Source: Leucocoprinus leucothites (lineage: Eukaryota > Basidiomycota > Agaricomycetes > Agaricales > Agaricaceae). Taken from it: a stretch of DNA of 64,000 nucleotides. The notes under the pieces were generated by a model. That model did no database searches, was not told the origin of the DNA, and worked only from the letters and a program-made list of their open reading frames with translations. Of the stretch, positions 14,001 to 26,292 are shown in pieces (within the stretch, counting starts at the first letter, position 1; each line of letters begins with the position of its first letter). The position numbers and the translations under genes are program-made. Where the stretch lies: NCBI GenBank assembly GCA_013368445.1, contig JAACJO010000007.1, positions 310,001-374,000 of the forward strand, written 5' to 3'.

Positions 14001-15405
14001 ACATCAGTTTCTGCATCCCCCCAAGGACCACGAGCACTTTTCTTGGCGTGTCGGCGAGCCTGAACTGTTGGATCCTGAGTGTCACTGACATTGCCCGAGA
14101 TGTCTGCACGCAGATTTTTCAAGCGGGAGGCCACCATGGACTGAGCAGATTCTTTACGGGAGCGACCGGCTTCTAAAGTGCGACGGATGGCATTGCTACG
14201 CTCTGCGTCGGCATGGGACCAGACGGTCAGGCACACACCATAATAAGTTACGATGTTGCTAGGAGTTTGGGTGACGTTGGTCGCATTTGCTGTGGCGGCA
14301 GCATTGTGAGAAGCATGTGCCAAAAGACTGGGCGGGCCTAGATATGCCGAAGACGGCCTGGCGAAAGGGTCGTCGGCGTATGGGTATGCAAATGTCGCCG
14401 CCGACGCACGGTTCTCAGCAGTGGAGAGAACCGAAGCTCTGAGGAGGTCACCAGAGGGGGTAGGAGCCAGAGGGGTGTTGGGGGCAGGAAGAGTAAAAGT
14501 GAAGGTATGGATAGTTGATGCCGGCTGGAGAGTCGAGGCAATCACTTCGACTTCGCGTGTGAAGGAGAGCTTAGGTATCAACCGTTCAGCTTCTTTGTAA
14601 CTCTAATTCTATCAGAGAAGAAAAAAAAACCTGCCTTGAGTGCCTTGGAAAGCATCTTGCCAACTTCTTGTTTACTTAGTGCGCCTGCACCTTTGATAAC
14701 TTCTTCACCCTTGCCGCGCTTCTTCTTCTTCCCTCCACCGGCGCCTGGACTGACGGTGCTCCCAAGAACCTCTGGCCTCCACCAGCGATTGACAGCGCCC
14801 TCACTGTGGTGGAGGCCGAGAACGGAGTCTGGGTCAGCAAGAGTCCATGTATGGGGGGACTTGGGGAGACCCGAGACGACGTAGAGTGAAGTCAGGGGGA
14901 GAGTGGGAACATGGGAGCTGACGGAGGGAACCTCTCTGACAGAACGAGTAGAGACAATTGAATTGCGAGCCGAGGCAGGAATGGGCTCCATGCTTCTACG
15001 GTGCTTGATACCGAGGACGCGGGAGGCCTTGTCTGTGCGGTGGGCAAGAGGAAGGGGATTTGTGAGGGTAGGAGGTGCAACAGTGATGTAGTCTAGTTCA
15101 TCCGCAAGAGCAGGGTCGGAAGTGACAGTGGTTGTGGGAGAAGGAGGACGATTGTTGCTGTTATGCGGCTGGTGGCTGTTTTCGACCGAGATGTTGATGA
15201 TCGGAGAATTCCCTGAGTTTGTTGCCTGTCCCGAGTCCTTTTTTGGCTCCAGCCTTCCTCCCAGCCTCTGTGGCACAGAACGCGTCCGCTTCTCTTTTCC
15301 GTTCAACGATTGGTCAGAAAGGGTCGACTTGAGCACCCGGTCGCTCGGCAGTGGACTCGCAGCAACCGCCGTTGCAGGCAGCGTGGGGCGCCTGTATGAT
15401 GCCAT
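11025..15405 (-). CDS. DENN domain protein, probable Rab GEF
   Basis: DENN proteins act as guanine nucleotide exchange factors for Rab GTPases in membrane traffic. The start MASYRRPTLPAT at 15405 opens a disordered N-terminus (about 150 residues), then an upstream-DENN part with SLYVVSGLPKSPHTWTL and YYGVCLTVWSHADAERSNA. The central DENN part carries FWLPYALTLVSRHPVYDLM, the lobe with RFPGGLDFGRGLVDINFTMW, and the downstream strand IKYLVELRGWDGIALPSVHS. After it come a coiled coil (about 12100-12550 on this strand, rich in E, K, R and L) and a long Ser/Thr/Asp/Glu-rich tail with a basic patch RRGGKRRKNGE, ending TPTITA. It has about ten exons. The tail has no recognised domain. Fungal relatives of this arrangement are known as DENN (AEX-3) domain proteins; the Rab substrate cannot be read from sequence. 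The 3' end faces VPS13. Confidence 0.88.
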
Positions 15406-16182
15406 ATGTGTGAGGAGGGCGAACGAGTGTGAGGGCGAACCTTGCGGCTGCGGGGGGCGGTGGAAGGAGTGGAAAGGTATTCAAGTCAATGAGTCTGCTG
15501 GATATATCCCTCCAAGGATGGGTCTAAAAACATACGTACCCATCTCAGGGCTCCTCCTCCTAATGAACTTCGCTTAGGTACTTCTTCATTTCATCCCTGC
15601 CGTCACAATTCTCCCCTCGCCTCCTCGCCCCTAACATTTTACTCTTGGCAAACCGCGTCCCTCGCGTCTTTCTTTCCTCCCGCCTTTCCCTTCTTCACGG
15701 CCATCGCTGTTGTCGACCTCTTTATTCAGTGAGCATCTATCGCGACAGAAATATGAGCACACGTGATGAATGTGATTCTCACGCCCTCGGCTTCGTTGAT
15801 CTTGAGAGATTATTCAGAAGTCTATTTGTCGGCGCACATCCCACGGCTGAAATTTTCAAATGAATACACCGACTGAAATAACTTACTCTTCTTGTACCGT
15901 TACATCCATTGTAAGAATGCACAAAAGTCACTCCAACCTTCTTCTCTCCGGTGCTTTGACAGCACCATTCTTGACCGGCGCTCGAACCCGACTCCCGGTG
16001 GGATACTGTTCGGCTCCCCTTAAGCACAGTTAAGCGGTAGATCATGAAAACGATAAACACGACGATCCATGCAAAACAATTGATGCCATCATATTCACAT
16101 GGACGCAAAATCCTGCAGCAGTAAAAGTTTACCCGTCACATATTATTCCTGTCTGAATACAAATGTACAACATATAGGAACG
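15406..16182. other. Intergenic region upstream of the DENN gene
   Basis: This 777 bp stretch lies between the DENN start and the NIPA stop, both on the minus strand, so it should hold the DENN promoter and NIPA 3' flank. The plus strand is pyrimidine-rich at 15550-15720. A CACGTG palindrome is at 15760-15765. Short open frames on both strands (about 70-110 codons) show no domain, no splice continuity and no recognisable relatives. I see no supported gene. Confidence 0.5.
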
Positions 16183-18298
16183 TCACTTGGACCTAAGGAA
16201 AATATCCCTCAGCCACAACCATCTCTGACGACCTGGCCCTGGAACACTCTCTGAAGATGCCTGATCTATTTGGTGATCAGGTGCAAGGTCGGGGCCATCA
16301 GGCTCGGAAGAGAGGCTCAGGTCAGGTCGTAAAGTTCTGAGAGTCCCTTCACTGACAGACCTTGTCCGCGTTTCTCGTGGTTGTAAGCTTTGTTCGACAT
16401 CACCCCTTTGGCTGAGTCCACTAGTCTTCCTCTTTCGTTCTCTAGGTAGAATAGAAAAACCAGGACTAATAGGCGAGAGCCCAATCTGCAGGCCAGCACC
16501 AAGTGTAGAAACGGCGTTGACGTTAATCGAAGGTGAAAACGCGTTGGACGGATGAGAGGGGTTGCGCTGATGTGATGACGTCGAAAAGCGGTGTGTTTCG
16601 CTTGTTGTGGTGGGCCGACGCTGAGTAAACCGTGTTCGGAAAGTGGGGGAAGGAGGCGATAACAAAATTGAGTGCATAGTATGTCGGTGGCCTGGGCGCA
16701 AGTAAACTACTTGGGAGCTTTGTGGTTCTCGGGTCTCTGAAGACGTCGCCAAAGTGGGTCTGACAGGCTCAGATATGCTGTGTCGTGCAATGGGAATGGG
16801 ACCGAACGGTTTACGAGTCGAGGTTGACCTGATCGTGGAATCCGAACCGGACGGTGTATAGGCTGTGTCCGGAGGGGCAGTCTCCTCTTGTTCGGCTTCA
16901 CTAATGCTCAGGGCAGTCTCATCCTCAATGACATCTTCATCTTCTTCGCTCCAAGTTCCCACATCTACACCCCCACCGCCAGAATGAATGCTGACAACCC
17001 AGACTCCACCCAAGAGGATGACGATACCCAGGCCCACTAAGCATAGGTGGGATGCCTTGATGAACTGCACTTGATCAAAATATACGAGGCCATTAACGAT
17101 TGAAGAGAGGTTGTAAAAACAAAATGCCGCTGTTGAGGAATCAGTCACTGAAGCGCCTGCTTTAAAGGGACAAAGCACACACAAGGACAAACCAAGGTCG
17201 GGTTGGCTAATACGAGCGCTTTATGAAGATACCACATTTGAAGGAGTGCGAACACGATGAGGCTAAATATGAGGACCCATGATTCCCATCGACGGAACTG
17301 ATTCTTGCCCCCAACAGTGAGCAAGAGCAATTCGACGCCGCTCTTGGCAAAGATTAAACACATTCCAGATATTATACCGGAGATGGATGCATATGAAATA
17401 GCGAGGAGAACGCGAGTGCGATCTAGCGCATCAAGCGATTGATGTTGGGTTGTACATGATGGTGGAGAATGGTTCCGCTTTCTATCCAGTAGAGGGGTCG
17501 CTTCGGTGATAGTAGAGACGTCAGAAATCGTCTCGACCGTGTTGCTTAGAGTCAAGTCCCCGGTAGGGTCATCGCCGCTGGAGGTCGCAATGGGCGAGGA
17601 CGGGCTGTCAATCCGAAGAGCAACCGCAGTCTTGCGGGCCCAGGAAAACTCGCCAATATGTGTCTGATGACGCGTTAGTAAAAGTTGGGAATATTTTAAG
17701 TGGGACAAGCTAACCGTCGCTAAACAGAGAAATACAACCATTCCGAGCAGAGAGAAATAAATGATAAATGTGGGCCTCCTAAAGAGCTCCAACAAGTCAT
17801 CTAACGAATGTGTTGGCTCTGGTACGATCCCAAAGATGGCGATTAAGACGGCACCCCCAGCTATCAGGATTGTGCCGATGACCATCCATGGGGAGAAGAC
17901 GTCACCAAGAAGCAGGCGAGCGAAAAACGCATTCCAAAGCAGGGAAACGGCGCCAAGCGGAGCAAGAATGACGACGGGAAGTGACGCAATCTGGACGAGA
18001 GAGCCGATGAGATTTGAGAGGATAAAGGTAGCAAATCCAAGCAGCCACAACCTATTATTATGTAGAGAAAACATTGAACGTCAGATCAATAACGTCAAAA
18101 GGCACGAAGAGCTACAAACGGGCGTCGATGTTCCACACGTTGGCGGTGCTTGGGGAGACTTTGGTTTAAAACATGACTCTTCCGCTGAATGGTGAGCCCT
18201 AGGGACTGGATGAAAGAAGCTATTAGGCCGATTGTGATACCGAGAGGTATTGATATGTGGGCATTGTCCAGGGATGACTGCGGAGCCGCGAATGACAT
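16183..18298 (-). CDS. NIPA-type (DUF803) magnesium transporter with long C-terminal tail
   Basis: NIPA proteins are multi-span membrane carriers linked to Mg2+ transport, related to the EamA drug/metabolite transporter fold. The start MSFAAPQSSLDNAHISIP at 18298 leads into TM1 (LGITIGLIASFIQSLGLTIQRKSH), the family's typical opening. Further TM segments include LLGFATFILSNLIGSL, VVILAPLGAVSLLWNAFFA, GTILIAGGAVLIAIFG, and after a hydrophilic loop of about 70 residues ASISGIISGMCLIFAKSGVE, WVLIFSLIVFALLQMWYLHKAL and VGLGIVILLGGVWVVSIHSG. Joining the exons at about 17165 gives NPTLVCPLAFCFYNLSS, the conserved LxxPLxFxxY region. A disordered Ser/Thr/Pro/Arg-rich tail of more than 200 residues follows and ends RQRWLWLRDIFLRSK. 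The gene shares a 270 bp divergent promoter with the AGTRAP-like gene. Family placement is firm; ion specificity is by homology only. Confidence 0.9.
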
Positions 18299-18568
18299 TC
18301 TGAGAGAAGGAAAGTGAGAGGAATGCAACACCAGCAGAGAATGGAGGAGACAGTTATATTGACTGCATGTGTGTTTGGATAGGCCTTCTTATCCAAGTCG
18401 GCAGAAGAGGCTGCTGCAAGAGGAGAGCTATGAGCGAATTAATGAAGATGACGCTGCACAAGGGCGATGTGCATGCAGCTTCCTTCGCGCAATCACGTGG
18501 CCTCTCGGGCTAAATGCCAACTTCCTTGTTCTGACTTCTGATTCAGTCTTCCTTAGCACTTACTCGCA
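18299..18568. promoter_or_regulatory. Divergent promoter, NIPA / AGTRAP-like
   Basis: This 270 bp interval separates two divergent start codons. It contains a CACGTG palindrome at 18494-18499, 75 bp from the AGTRAP-like ATG and about 196 bp from the NIPA ATG. CACGTG is the core site of bHLH and Cbf1-type factors; binding here is an inference. Confidence 0.45.
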
Positions 18569-19301
18569 ATGGATTTTGTCCAGGGACTTGACCCCTTCAA
18601 ACTCGTGTTCGGTGGTGTGGTAAGTTCTTTCCTCTATCGGACGCCGTTCTTTTGACATCCTCTCTGTAGACCCTGTCGTTCCTCCTCACGCTTTCTCCCT
18701 CTCCGCCGTATAACCTTGCAATCTACCTGTTCGGCACCTACGCCCAAGAACAAAATGATGCTGTCCAATCTCTGAAAATGGTACAGTAGACCCATACTCC
18801 GCGTCTTTCAATGAAATATTCACCTCATGATCTAGTTCACTGGCCTTTTGGGTATCTCAGCCATCTTTGATGTCATCTGGATGGTTCGCAACCACCAGAG
18901 TGGTTTCATCAGGTTCTTGACTATTGTTTTAGTTTTGCTCAAGGTCGCCTACCCATTCCTTATGCCGGTTTGTAATATCTAACTGCCGCGGATAGATACC
19001 AACCTTCTTCTCTTTCCTTCTTGTGATGCGCCAACGAGGTGCACAGTTTGGCGGGTTAAGCGTTGGTGAAAGCACTACAGGTACTTCGGCTCCTCTTCGA
19101 ATCCTCCATCAACTGACCAATCCCGAAACAGTCTGGTCAATGCCTGGTGGTTTCACCTCCGCTGGTCGTGATGGTTATCAAAACCTCGATGACGAAGGCT
19201 ACAATCAACCCCACCATCCTCCACCTCGAGCCGCCCCGAAGCCCCCTGCTCAGGCCCCATCAAACAACCAATCTGCCCCTGGTGCATATGAATCGGTCTA
19301 A
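18569..19301 (+). CDS. AGTRAP-like four-TM membrane protein
   Basis: The protein resembles animal type-1 angiotensin II receptor-associated protein (AGTRAP), a small ER/Golgi membrane protein. Exon 1 is 18569-18619 (MDFVQGLDPFKLVFGGV), followed by TLSFLLTLSPSPPYNLAIY, then the region LFGTYAQEQNDAVQSLKMF that aligns with the AGTRAP 'AVAQRDSIDAISMF' stretch, then FTGLLGISAIFDVIWMV and FIRFLTIVLVLLK. Splicing out the intron after CTCAAG gives IPTFFSFLLVMRQRGAQFGG, matching the last TM and the short Tyr/Arg-Glu-Arg-Gly exit of the family. The C-terminus is Pro/Gln-rich and ends APGAYESV. About 165-170 residues in total. Its stop is only 29 bp from the REV3 stop on the other strand. Function in fungi is unknown; homology rests on topology and short motifs, so moderate certainty. 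Confidence 0.75.
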
Positions 19302-19330
19302 TAACCCTCATTTGAGTTCTGTATAATACA

Positions 19331-22300
19331 CTACATGTCAATTTCAACTTGGCTGGATTCTGATGTATCTGAGCCAATCAACCTCCATCCCACTCGGCTC
19401 CGTCCAAGCTCATCCACAAGTATATCCATGGTTTCAACAGTCTCGACTCTAGCCTCTGCTTTCTTCCGCGCGTAAAGCCACGGACAGTCCAGTGAGATAC
19501 ACTCAACAGGTTCCCCAGGTGCTGTGCCAGCACAAGTAGCGCAAATCCCATGCGCAGTCAGGAGGCGGTGCTCAAATGCAGCACTCTTCACACCGAGAAC
19601 AGTTACGCTTGACTGGGGAGACAGCATGCACTCCTCGCATAAATCTAACGGGACAATTCAGTATACGAGATTAATCGAGAGTAATTACGTTGGAACCCAA
19701 ACATACCAGCAAAGGATGCTTCCCCACATGCAAGGCACTGATTATTTTCGAAGTGTTCCTCGATGTCCCACTGTTTCCCCGGCGATGCTGGAACGTCTTC
19801 GTCGTCATCTGTTACCTTTTTCCGTTTGCTTGGTGAGGCCAAAATGGTATCCCAAACCACGTTCTTAACTTTGGGCATCTCAGCAAACCACCGTTGCACA
19901 TCAGCCCCCACAAGGTTGAATATCCGCTCAAGTGGAGGTATCAACACTCGAGTGATATAATATGTTGCGTCTAGTTGGAGATGCCTGATGATACATTGAG
20001 AAAGGAAACCTCTCGCGGACCTATGTCACTTACGACTCATTTATCATTTCAAGAGGATCTATTGCTCTCTCCGTCAAGAGCGCCCCAGGTTCACCTCGGC
20101 TGATCACATACGGGATGCGCTCCCCATATTGTGGCTCGTCGTTCGGGTCTAGCATCATTCTACGAGCAGCAACCACTACGCCAGGAGGTGGCGGTCCTTT
20201 GTCACTGTAACATGTTTGGAAATATTACTCAAATTGACGGTTCCGTGACACACCTGTAGGTTCCCATCCTCACTTCTTTGGCAAAAATGAAGTCCTGAAC
20301 AGGAACCCTGTTCTCGAGCATTTTGTACCAGGATCGGCAACAATATTCCTTCACCATACTCAAATCCTGCGTGCGGAACAATATCCTTCGCCCCGTTAGT
20401 CTTACCGCAGAAGGCCGGGGGTATTAACTGACTTGAGACAATTTTCAACGAGCTTCCTTTGTGCAAGAACACCATCCCGTCTGACGGTTTCGATCCCCTT
20501 CGCATCGAAGGTGGGCTCCTTCTCATCGGGGCTCTCGTACTTGAACCCGACGTATCGTTTCTTTGCCATGAGCACACAGGGATGGTAGACCTGTCTTCAG
20601 GTGTGCAAACAAACTCTAGAGCGATTGATTGGCCACCTACTTTCTCAAACTTGAGTTTCACCGGCGCAGGGTTTTGAGAAGTGATTGTGTCTGCTATTTC
20701 ATTACCAATTCGGAACGCTTGTTCCTTTGTTTTACCTGGGAGATAGCTAACAATAGATGAGTCTCAATTACACCTCCTCAGTTCTCAACTCACATGAAAA
20801 GACTGTCTGTATCTCCGTATACGACCTAGAAGGAGAATCAATGTTGCTCTATATGATGCATGTAAACCCAACCTTTGCACCCCACTTCTCATTGCCGTTG
20901 ATGACATCAATAGCCTGGAGCACGGTTGGTCAATTTCATGGCTGTAAAAATGGTTTTATCGCTCGCCTTCTCCAATGTTTCTCTCCCAGTCTGGACAATA
21001 CTATCCGCGATTTCCACCGCTGGCATTCTGCCAGAGTAAGTTGCGCCTGTGTATCCATACGTGACATTAGCAATATATTTGAGGGCCAACTGTCGTGCAT
21101 TCAGAATGCGGGACAAGGCCTGTGATAAACCACAGTCAATCAAAAGGCAGCTGATTTGTATTAGACCTACTTTGTCCGATTTGACAGCCTTCATCGCCTG
21201 TTTCACCATCACCCTCGTGTCCAGTAGCTCAATGAGCATGCGACCAAGAAGCCCTTTGCGCACTTGGGGCATTGCATACATGATACCATTTGGTGCAACT
21301 AAAGCAGTCTCGGTTAAGGCTTTTCCCTACATAAAACCAACACCCACCAGTAATATGTTCCTTCAAGTCCTCCAGGGTACCCGGTGGTATGTCCAAAGTT
21401 GTAACTCCAAATTTATACTGTCCTTGAAAAGGAGTCACTCGGCCAAGACAAGTCGAGTAACAGTAGTTGTAGGCGATCATAACAGACGGATACAAGGATT
21501 GAAAGTCCAGCACCACAAGAGGACTGGAATAAAAGGCAGACATGGGTTCCATAATGAGTGGCATGCACTCTGCGGCGTTCTGCTTGCCAACCTGGAATAT
21601 CATGTCAGGGGTCACAGATTTTGAGAGTACATAGAGATGAGCCAACATCATTTTTGCTTGGCGAGATCAAGACAAAATTTTCAGGTTTCGCAATGCGGAA
21701 CATGAATGATTCCACCTTGAACTGAGAACCGCGGCTGATGACAGAGTAAAAATCCACTCCAAAGATACGAGCAAACTCTCTGTAAAAGCGATTGAGAGTC
21801 AAGGCGTAAGTCATCGAGAAAATTGGCGTACGCAGTCTTCGTAACGATCTCACTCTGCTCTAAAATCTTGAGTGTGGTGCAGACGTATGTTAGCATGTAA
21901 CGTAGCAGAGTTACCATATGACTTGGCACAGGGCTGTCATACCACATCGACAGGGTTGTAGTGCTGTAAAAGGGTATCCTAACCGAGATATGTGGTCAGA
22001 CCTTGGGGGTTCAAGGGGGTTGTCATCCGAACCTCTGTTGGAGAACATGAAAAGCGACACTGGAGAGGGTATAAGAAGTCAAGGCCTGCTCAGACCTCAT
22101 GACACGCCATGCATTCAAGATGTGGCGACCGGCGACCTTCAAACTCGATGCTGTCTGTGATCCCCACCGATCATCCCCTCCCATTTTCTGCGCTGGAGCT
22201 CTGGACAAGAAGTCCTGCAAATCAAATTCTGGAACTCCTGGATGAGCGGCGGGCAGAGTGATGTATTGATGGACCACCATCACGAACCATACTGTTTCGC

Positions 22301-25216
22301 CCGAGAATTGAGGTATCCCCAAGATGCACGCTGTACTTCCCATCCAGTGAGGATATCAGGATCAAACTCGCCGACGATGTCAGATATCCTGTTTAGTAGG
22401 TCGAGTTCCGTGTCAACAATGTCCAAGTGATAATCCCGGATACGCCTAGAATTGAGCTGTACATTTTGAATGGCAATAATACCAGTATGTATATCTTCTG
22501 TTCCAGCGACTTGAAGACCGTATACAGCAATGCATATGGAATCAGTTTCCGGGTCAGGTACGGTTCTTTCAAACGCGGGTGCTGTGCATTGTGAGATTAC
22601 TGGTACGAAGACATTCGTAGAGGATTCCCATACCCATAACCTCCAGGCACATTATAGTCATGCTCTGTTGCTCTCTCAACGTCTTGACGGCACGTTCAAG
22701 TGGAGAGTTCTTGAAACCATATATATTAAACTGGGTCGGTCCTTCGATCTGGTCAAGAAAGAGTTATTAAACGTACGCCTCAGAACAGAGAACACCTCAC
22801 TTGGGAACGTAACGCCTTTCGAATTGAAGCCTGTCGCCGAGATCTTCTCTCGTGATGAAGCCAATGCCGAATAGTCTTTCTGCTGGGTGGCTGGGCAGCA
22901 TACTCCCATCCAAGTTGTGCCTCAAATTGTAGGTTATAGTGGGGGGGCTGTGATGCAGAATCCTCCAAGGAGGCCAAGAATTCTTCCAGTGGTGCAATGC
23001 CTTTACCTCCCTTTAAGTGATATATAAGGCCAGCAAACTCCCTTGGTCTGTCTGGAACATCTGCCTCGTTTGAATAGAATGGTGGCCGATATGTTCGTGT
23101 CGGAAGCTTGAATGCCCCAAGACTTGTGTTTAGGTCTGCTCTACTTGGTGAAATTTTTGAATAAGTGTAACAATTCTTTCCCAAAACTAAGCATCTTTGA
23201 TAAGATTTGGTGAGTTGAACAGCAAGTGATCTAGGCGCTGTGGCAAGAACTGGAGAACGAGAGATTGTGTGCGTCGATAGAGCTTGACTGTCTGACTTTG
23301 GGAATGCCTTCGTATACTTCATTTCCTCGCTTGATTCCCTGTTGGGACAAGGGATAATTTTCAGTCTACCAGAGGCGATCAGTAGGTATTTGCCCACCGT
23401 CTTGTGCCCTCGTCTATGGTTTCTCTGCTGTCATTTCGGTGGCTACCCTTGAAGTTAAGTAGGATTAGACTCAAACTATCCAAGTGCCCACCTGATTGCG
23501 CCTCTGCGTAGGAGGATGGCTATCAATAAAACATTTTTTTAGCTAACTAGAACTCACTTTGAAAATAGCGTGGAAGCCTGAGCTTGTCCGCCGTCCAGAA
23601 ACGGGTCCGGTGATACCCTTTAATGAAGACTCAGCGAGGAGAACATCTATGAATAAACTGCCTCGCCTGGTCTCCGGAATGGCGATGCCAGTACTTTGAG
23701 GCTCCCCATCCTCCTCCATCTTCTCGATATCGACGTTCACGTCGTCTTCACATCCCTCCTCGCCTTCCCTTTTGCTTTCGACCTCTTCTACCTCCTCCGC
23801 CTCGTCGTACATATGATCATCCTCTTCGTCTCCATCCGATTCAGCCTCCTCGACGTCCTCGAACTGGTCAGCTGTCCCGGTAACCAACAAGGCTTCATTC
23901 ACATCCACTTCTCCGTCTTCTGCAAAATCATCAACAGTTGATAGCATTGAATCACCCTGCAATTCTTTAATAGCTCCAACAATGGCGTTCTCTTCTACCC
24001 TCCCGGGTTTCCACGTTCTATACTTCGCCTCCCATAGCGCCTCGGTACTTTCGAAGACGGACATTACTTGACTCTCCCATTTGGAGGGTTCATTAGTTTG
24101 AGGTCGTTCGGCCAATCCAGATTTCTCTCTTTCCAGTCGACTCCGGATTTCCTCCCACCAACGAGCTTCTGCTACCCAGCTGCCTTTCGGTTTTCTGGAT
24201 GCTTCGCTAGGGTCCTTGGGCAGTTCTGGGGTAGGATCCAAACCCCGTGCGCGACGGCGGTTGCGTTCATCTTCCCAAAGCTCACGTACGCTCGTAACCA
24301 GAGGTTCTGTTGGTTGTACTGGGCTTGGTATTACAAGTGCGTGATGAAGCTTGCGTTCCATAAGTTTTGCACGGTTCAGGATAGAGGGAGATATTATATC
24401 CAATTCGAGAGGCATGCGGGTTTGCCGAGGATGGGGTGATGTTTCGAAAGAGATTTCAGGGTCTGCTATTGCCTGGTCGTCTTCTTCAAACCCCGTCCGA
24501 CGATAAGCTTCATTGACCTCAATAGACCCGCAACCATACAATCCAAAATCGCACATAAATTGCAGTACGAAGCTCAAATGGCTTTCATAGACTTGAAAAC
24601 GCTGACTTAAGACAGAACCAGACTGAAGAATTCCTGCAACTCGACTCATAAGCCGTGGATCCAGTAACATTATCTTCAGAAAAGGCGAGTATTGAGAATG
24701 AAATCCGTAGAATTTGACACCTTTGACCAGTATTATCGCGCGTATATATTGAGATTTTTGGGAGATGGGGTCGCGTTTTAAAGATAAGGCAATAGCGTGA
24801 TTCAACGATTGCTTGAGATTCCCTATATATCGTTTCACTGTGAGGTGCATGCTCAGTCTCTCGTCGCAAACAGTGTGATTCAGACATGCCATGCCGCGGA
24901 TGTAGCTTTCCCGGATATTCAATATAACAATACGGATAAACTTGGTGAATGTACAGGCATGCTCGCGAGCCCATGGAAGACTGGCCGAAGATCCGTAGGA
25001 TAGGCACTCTTGGAAGATGTGAACGATCAAGCATTCCGGGTGGGGCGAGTATGTAGTCGATTTGGTGTATCTGGATTGAAAGCATAATGACAGAATGCTA
25101 ACTTGCAGGTGAACGTCGAGGAAAGCGGATGCTTGAAGCTATGGTATTAGGAACGGAGTCTGAGTTGCATAATCTCACGTGCTATTACGAACCCTAAGAG
25201 TCAACTTCATTTCCAT
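19331..25216 (-). CDS. REV3: DNA polymerase zeta catalytic subunit REV3
   Basis: REV3 is the B-family polymerase that extends from mismatched or damaged termini in translesion synthesis, with REV7 and the Pol31/Pol32 subunits. The N-terminal block LAPPGMLDRSHLPRVPILRI followed by HQVYPYCYIEYPG is the conserved REV3 opening. The acidic middle (about 23700-24000) has few motifs. Then come the B-family motifs: VLDFQSLYPSVMIAYNYCYS (motif A, near 21500), and YGDTDS (motif C, 20802-20820). The C-terminus carries CysA (CLAC then CEEC, about 19630-19760) and CysB (CATC then CISLDC), the latter being the expected Fe-S site. It ends VEIDM. I infer a first exon at 25216-25193 (MEMKLTLR) spliced to IHQIDYILAPPGML at 25070, because that restores the family start and frame. 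This start is less certain than the rest. The inferred start is 54 bp from the epimerase stop on the same strand. Confidence 0.93.
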
Positions 25217-25270
25217 TCTGTATCTACTCATTGGCAACAGCTTAAGTGCTCAAATTTCTTAAGCCTAAAC

Positions 25271-26292
25271 TCAGACCACAGTGATTGTCTGCTGTCCGAT
25301 CCACTTCTCTCCCGGAATTAGTTTGACGAAACCCCGAACGCAGCCCGGCTCGACACACACATACTTTTCCCTGGAAATTACTAAGTCAACAAGCTGGAAC
25401 CAGAGACCGACAAGCTTACCATCCTCCCTGTTCCATATCACCAATTTTCTTTCCCTCCTCTTGTGGGTTCCATATAACGACGTTCTTGAAATTCTTGGTT
25501 TTGATAATGATTTTCCCATCAGGCCAGGCCACGGTATAATCACCAGGTGCGTCCTCATATACGAAGTCCGTAAATTTTTGAACGTCAACTTGTGCCCGGG
25601 ATTCAATTCGACGAATATGTTTCTCCTCGTCCGTTGCCATAGTTTTGTCATAGTAGCCCACGTTCTGTAATGGTGTTATTTTGACAGAGGATGCGGGAAC
25701 TCGGTAGTAGGTGTGGAGAAGAGCCTGGAACTCGAGCGCCTGAGCGCTGTCTGGTGGATTATGAACGTGTAGATCCGTACTGAGCTGATGTTCTGCTAAT
25801 GTGACGACGTATGCAAGGTCAAATTTAGGTTCGTACTTGGTGGCGATTTGAGCCGTAGGTCTCAAGGCTTGGGAAACAGCATCAGCGGGTCAAGACACTG
25901 CGATAGGGCAAAAGCGGGTACTCACTGAATCTGGCAGAAACACCTGCATCGTTGTCCATGACGATGCTATCGAAAATCCACTTCTCGCTCCTGGCAAATC
26001 CATGCTGCGAGAGCTTCGTGTGCTCAGGGTGCGTAGGAGCCCCGAAGCAGGGGAACACAACAGGTATGCCTCCCCGTACGGGCTTCGAGCCGTCTAGAGC
26101 AGCTTTAGACGACACAAATAACCTCTCGAGGCCTCCTGTCTTCCAGGATACCACAGTTGCCCCATAGTGAAGAATCTCAACAGAAGCGCCCTGCTCATCC
26201 TCAAAACTCAATACCAGACCAGAATTGGACTAGAAAGCACGTACTTTGGGGTGTGTGAGCACAACCCTATCTTCCAATTGTTGCACTGGCAT
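25271..26292 (-). CDS. Glucose-6-phosphate 1-epimerase
   Basis: The enzyme interconverts the alpha and beta anomers of glucose 6-phosphate (aldose 1-epimerase-like fold; yeast YMR099C family), feeding glycolysis and the pentose phosphate path in the cytosol. Exon 1 is 26292-26245 (MPVQQLEDRVVLTHPK). Splicing a 54 bp intron to 26190 gives THPKGASVEILHYGATVVSWK, which matches the family exactly; continuing without that splice would run to an in-frame stop. Motifs seen: RGGIPVVFPCFGAP, LSQHGFAR with the catalytic His, LEFQALLHTYYRV, NVGYYDKT, and the end CVEPGCVRGFVKL then GEKWIGQQTITVV. About 290 residues, the usual length. The gene is divergent from the PP2A scaffold gene and lies just upstream of REV3 on the same strand. 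Confidence 0.92.

Noticed and set aside
15950..16010. GGGTTCGAGCGCC on the minus strand, similar to a tRNA T-loop
   Set aside because: The flanks do not pair as a T-stem and no acceptor, D or anticodon arm can be drawn.
15779..16108. 109-codon minus-strand frame with a hydrophobic start
   Set aside because: One possible TM only, no relatives I recognise, and it lies in the DENN promoter region.
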